Origin: Chara braunii
Taxonomy: Eukaryota > Streptophyta > Charophyceae > Charales > Characeae
Length of the DNA: 29,822 bases
Direction of reading: 5' to 3'
Assembly: GCA_003427395.1 (NCBI GenBank)
Contig: BFEA01000737.1
Coordinates: 38,614 to 68,435, forward strand
In this document: piece after piece, positions 28,516 to 29,822 of the stretch
Numbering within the stretch: the first letter of the stretch is position 1
Layout of the letters: every line of letters begins with the position of its first letter
The notes under the pieces: model-generated
Databases searched by the model: none
Seen by the model: the letters and a program-made list of their open reading frames with translations, nothing else
Told to the model about the DNA's origin: nothing
Translations under genes and position numbers: made by a program

Positions 28516-29572
28516 ATATATTCTCGGCCCACGCAGACAGATTACAAGTCGAATCTCCATGTCTACTCCACGAGGGGTCCTCGCTAATATGTAGGGGCCC
28601 TTAGGAAATGAGACTGGACGAACAGATTGGAGCATTTGATAAAAAAAAAAAAAAAAAAGGACATGCACCCACATGCACCCACATCTGCTCTCAGTGTTCG
28701 AAAGTGTTCGAAAGGGAGGGGCATGTTTGGCCACCCCACCCTGTTAATAGGGGTCAAATTTCTTTTTTTTTTCCCGTTTTTAGTGTTTGGGCGCGTAGGG
28801 CCACGTGTTCGAGGCCCGACGTTCCAATTCCGTTTTTCGGAAATCAACGGGACACCCCCGTTTTTCCGTTAAACGGGATTCAACGGGGGTCCTCGGACCC
28901 GTTAAACGGGTTGAACGGCGTTTAATTCCGCCCGTTCTCCGTTCATCGGACACATAGCCTGTGACATCTGTCTGTGCCGTGCCATTCGATGCAGCAACTG
29001 TGACTGCGAAAATTGGATGCGGTGCTTCCATAGTCCACACCCGAACCAGTCCTGTTCGGTCTGAAGGGGTGGCCACTTACCATAGGCAATCACTGCTCCT
29101 CAACTCAAAATCTTATGCAACCCAAACACTAACTAATCTCATGTTGCATTCGAGAGTAGTCTATTCCAGCGGTGAGTGTTTAGAGTTGTGCAAAGTTTGT
29201 CATACCCCTCTCCCGTGCCCTTCTCATGTCATACTCTATCCTTCCCTTCACATATTTGTCTCCCGCCCTTTGCCCTCCACCTCCCCCTACCCCACATTCC
29301 TAAAGAAATTTGGCTTCTATCCCTTTCCCACCACCATCCCCTCCACCATCCCCTCTTGTGCTACTAGCAAAAACATACGAGTGATCATCACTAAGAGAAC
29401 AAACGATATGAAGATTCGAAGTGAAACAAATAGGAGTATGAAGATCTGAAGAGAAATACACAGGGGCATACCTTCCCTTTTACTCTGCCTCCTGTTATAA
29501 CGTGCAAGTGGGCCGTTAAAGCACACAGGGATGTGGGCAGCTGCCGCTCAACCACAATCAACGTGGGCAGTT

Positions 29573-29822
29573 AGATAGACCTTCATTGCTCCTTTCACAC
29601 CCCAGAGCTACCAGATAGACCTGACTAGATTGCAATCAGACTCGTTTTCAAACACACTTTTCACACATGTAAACAGTAACGCAGCACACTGGCGACATGC
29701 GCCCACTCAAAACTCAGAGATATGGTTTTCAGATACGAGTTCACTCCCAATTGGCTATGGCGACCTCAGCGCACAAACATCTCACTGTTCACATACACTG
29801 GATCACCCTGGATATCCCACAC
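29573..29822. other. No recognisable gene
   Basis: Moderate-GC DNA after the end of unit copy B. Nothing identified up to the window edge. Confidence 0.4.

Larger units (their letters stand above)
27597..28957. mobile_element. Non-autonomous hAT-like DNA transposon, 1361 bp
   Basis: The ends are perfect 13-bp inverted repeats, CTATGTGTCCGAT (27597-27609) and ATCGGACACATAG (28945-28957), flanked by the 8-bp direct duplication CCTGTGAC (27589-27596 and 28958-28965). Eight-base duplications with short terminal repeats are the hallmark of the hAT superfamily. Subterminal regions are packed with GTTGAAT / GTTCAA / CCGTTAAACGGG words (27613-27680 and 28865-28925), the sort of sites a hAT transposase binds. 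No transposase frame is present. The interior is A-rich and holds a SINE fragment. Confidence 0.9.
27539..29572 (+). repeat. RING unit copy B, interrupted by a hAT-like insertion
   Basis: 27539-27596 and 28958-29572 together match 26811-27310. After the insertion the frame reads VACDICLCRAIRCSNC, then ENWMRCFHSPH, i.e. C-x2-C, C-x2-C-x-C and C-x2-H-x2-H without stops until 29062. The middle (29100-29340) is diverged and CT-rich. Confidence 0.78.

Overview
The window looks like repeat-dense intergenic DNA from a large eukaryotic nuclear genome. No intact protein-coding gene is convincing. The support is a 5'-truncated LINE with a poly(A) end, a decayed Ty3/gypsy pol, tRNA-derived SINEs, a hAT-type element with an 8-bp target duplication, abundant microsatellites, and a 737-base assembly gap plus scattered single Ns. 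The transposon mix and base composition would suit a streptophyte (charophyte, Chara-like) green alga. That assignment is inference from general character, not from a diagnostic gene.

Layout. 1-1.2 kb: a direct dimer repeat and two SINE copies. 1.2-4.9 kb: nothing recognisable. 4.9-6.1 kb: an array of about 14 interspersed hairpins. Each has a nearly constant inner stem-loop (CCCTA / GGGT / TAGGG) inside a variable outer stem whose two arms change together. 6.5-6.95 kb: more nested or perfect hairpins of other sequence. 7.8-12.9 kb: a dispersed family in which a variable hairpin sits just before GCGCTCGAC, several copies of an ACCCTT/AAGGGT hairpin, an AT-rich block with a long inverted repeat, and a small foldback. 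13.3-14.6 kb: a GC-rich segment with one possible first exon, cut off by the assembly gap. 15.4-19.6 kb: microsatellites, a SINE, a 180-bp-arm foldback, a RING-type zinc-finger pseudogene, and a cluster of three hammerhead ribozymes (two tandem on the minus strand, one inverted on the plus strand). 20-22.4 kb: nested minisatellites, a precise 117-bp triplicate and a MITE. 22.5-24.4 kb: the LINE 3' end. 24.8-25.8 kb: gypsy pol remains on the minus strand. 26.3-29.6 kb: two copies of a unit with RING-like zinc-finger coding remains. Copy A has a fourth hammerhead just upstream. Copy B is split by a 1361-bp hAT-like element, and copy A supplies the matching empty site.

The two most unusual signals are the covarying hairpin array at 4.9-6.1 kb and the repeated association of hammerhead ribozymes with RING-finger remnants and a shared tail repeat at 16.8-19 kb and 26.3-27.3 kb. 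In the hairpin array every outer-stem imperfection that is a pair is a G-T on the plus strand. This is what selection on a plus-strand RNA would leave, but the sample is small and some copies are duplicates of each other.
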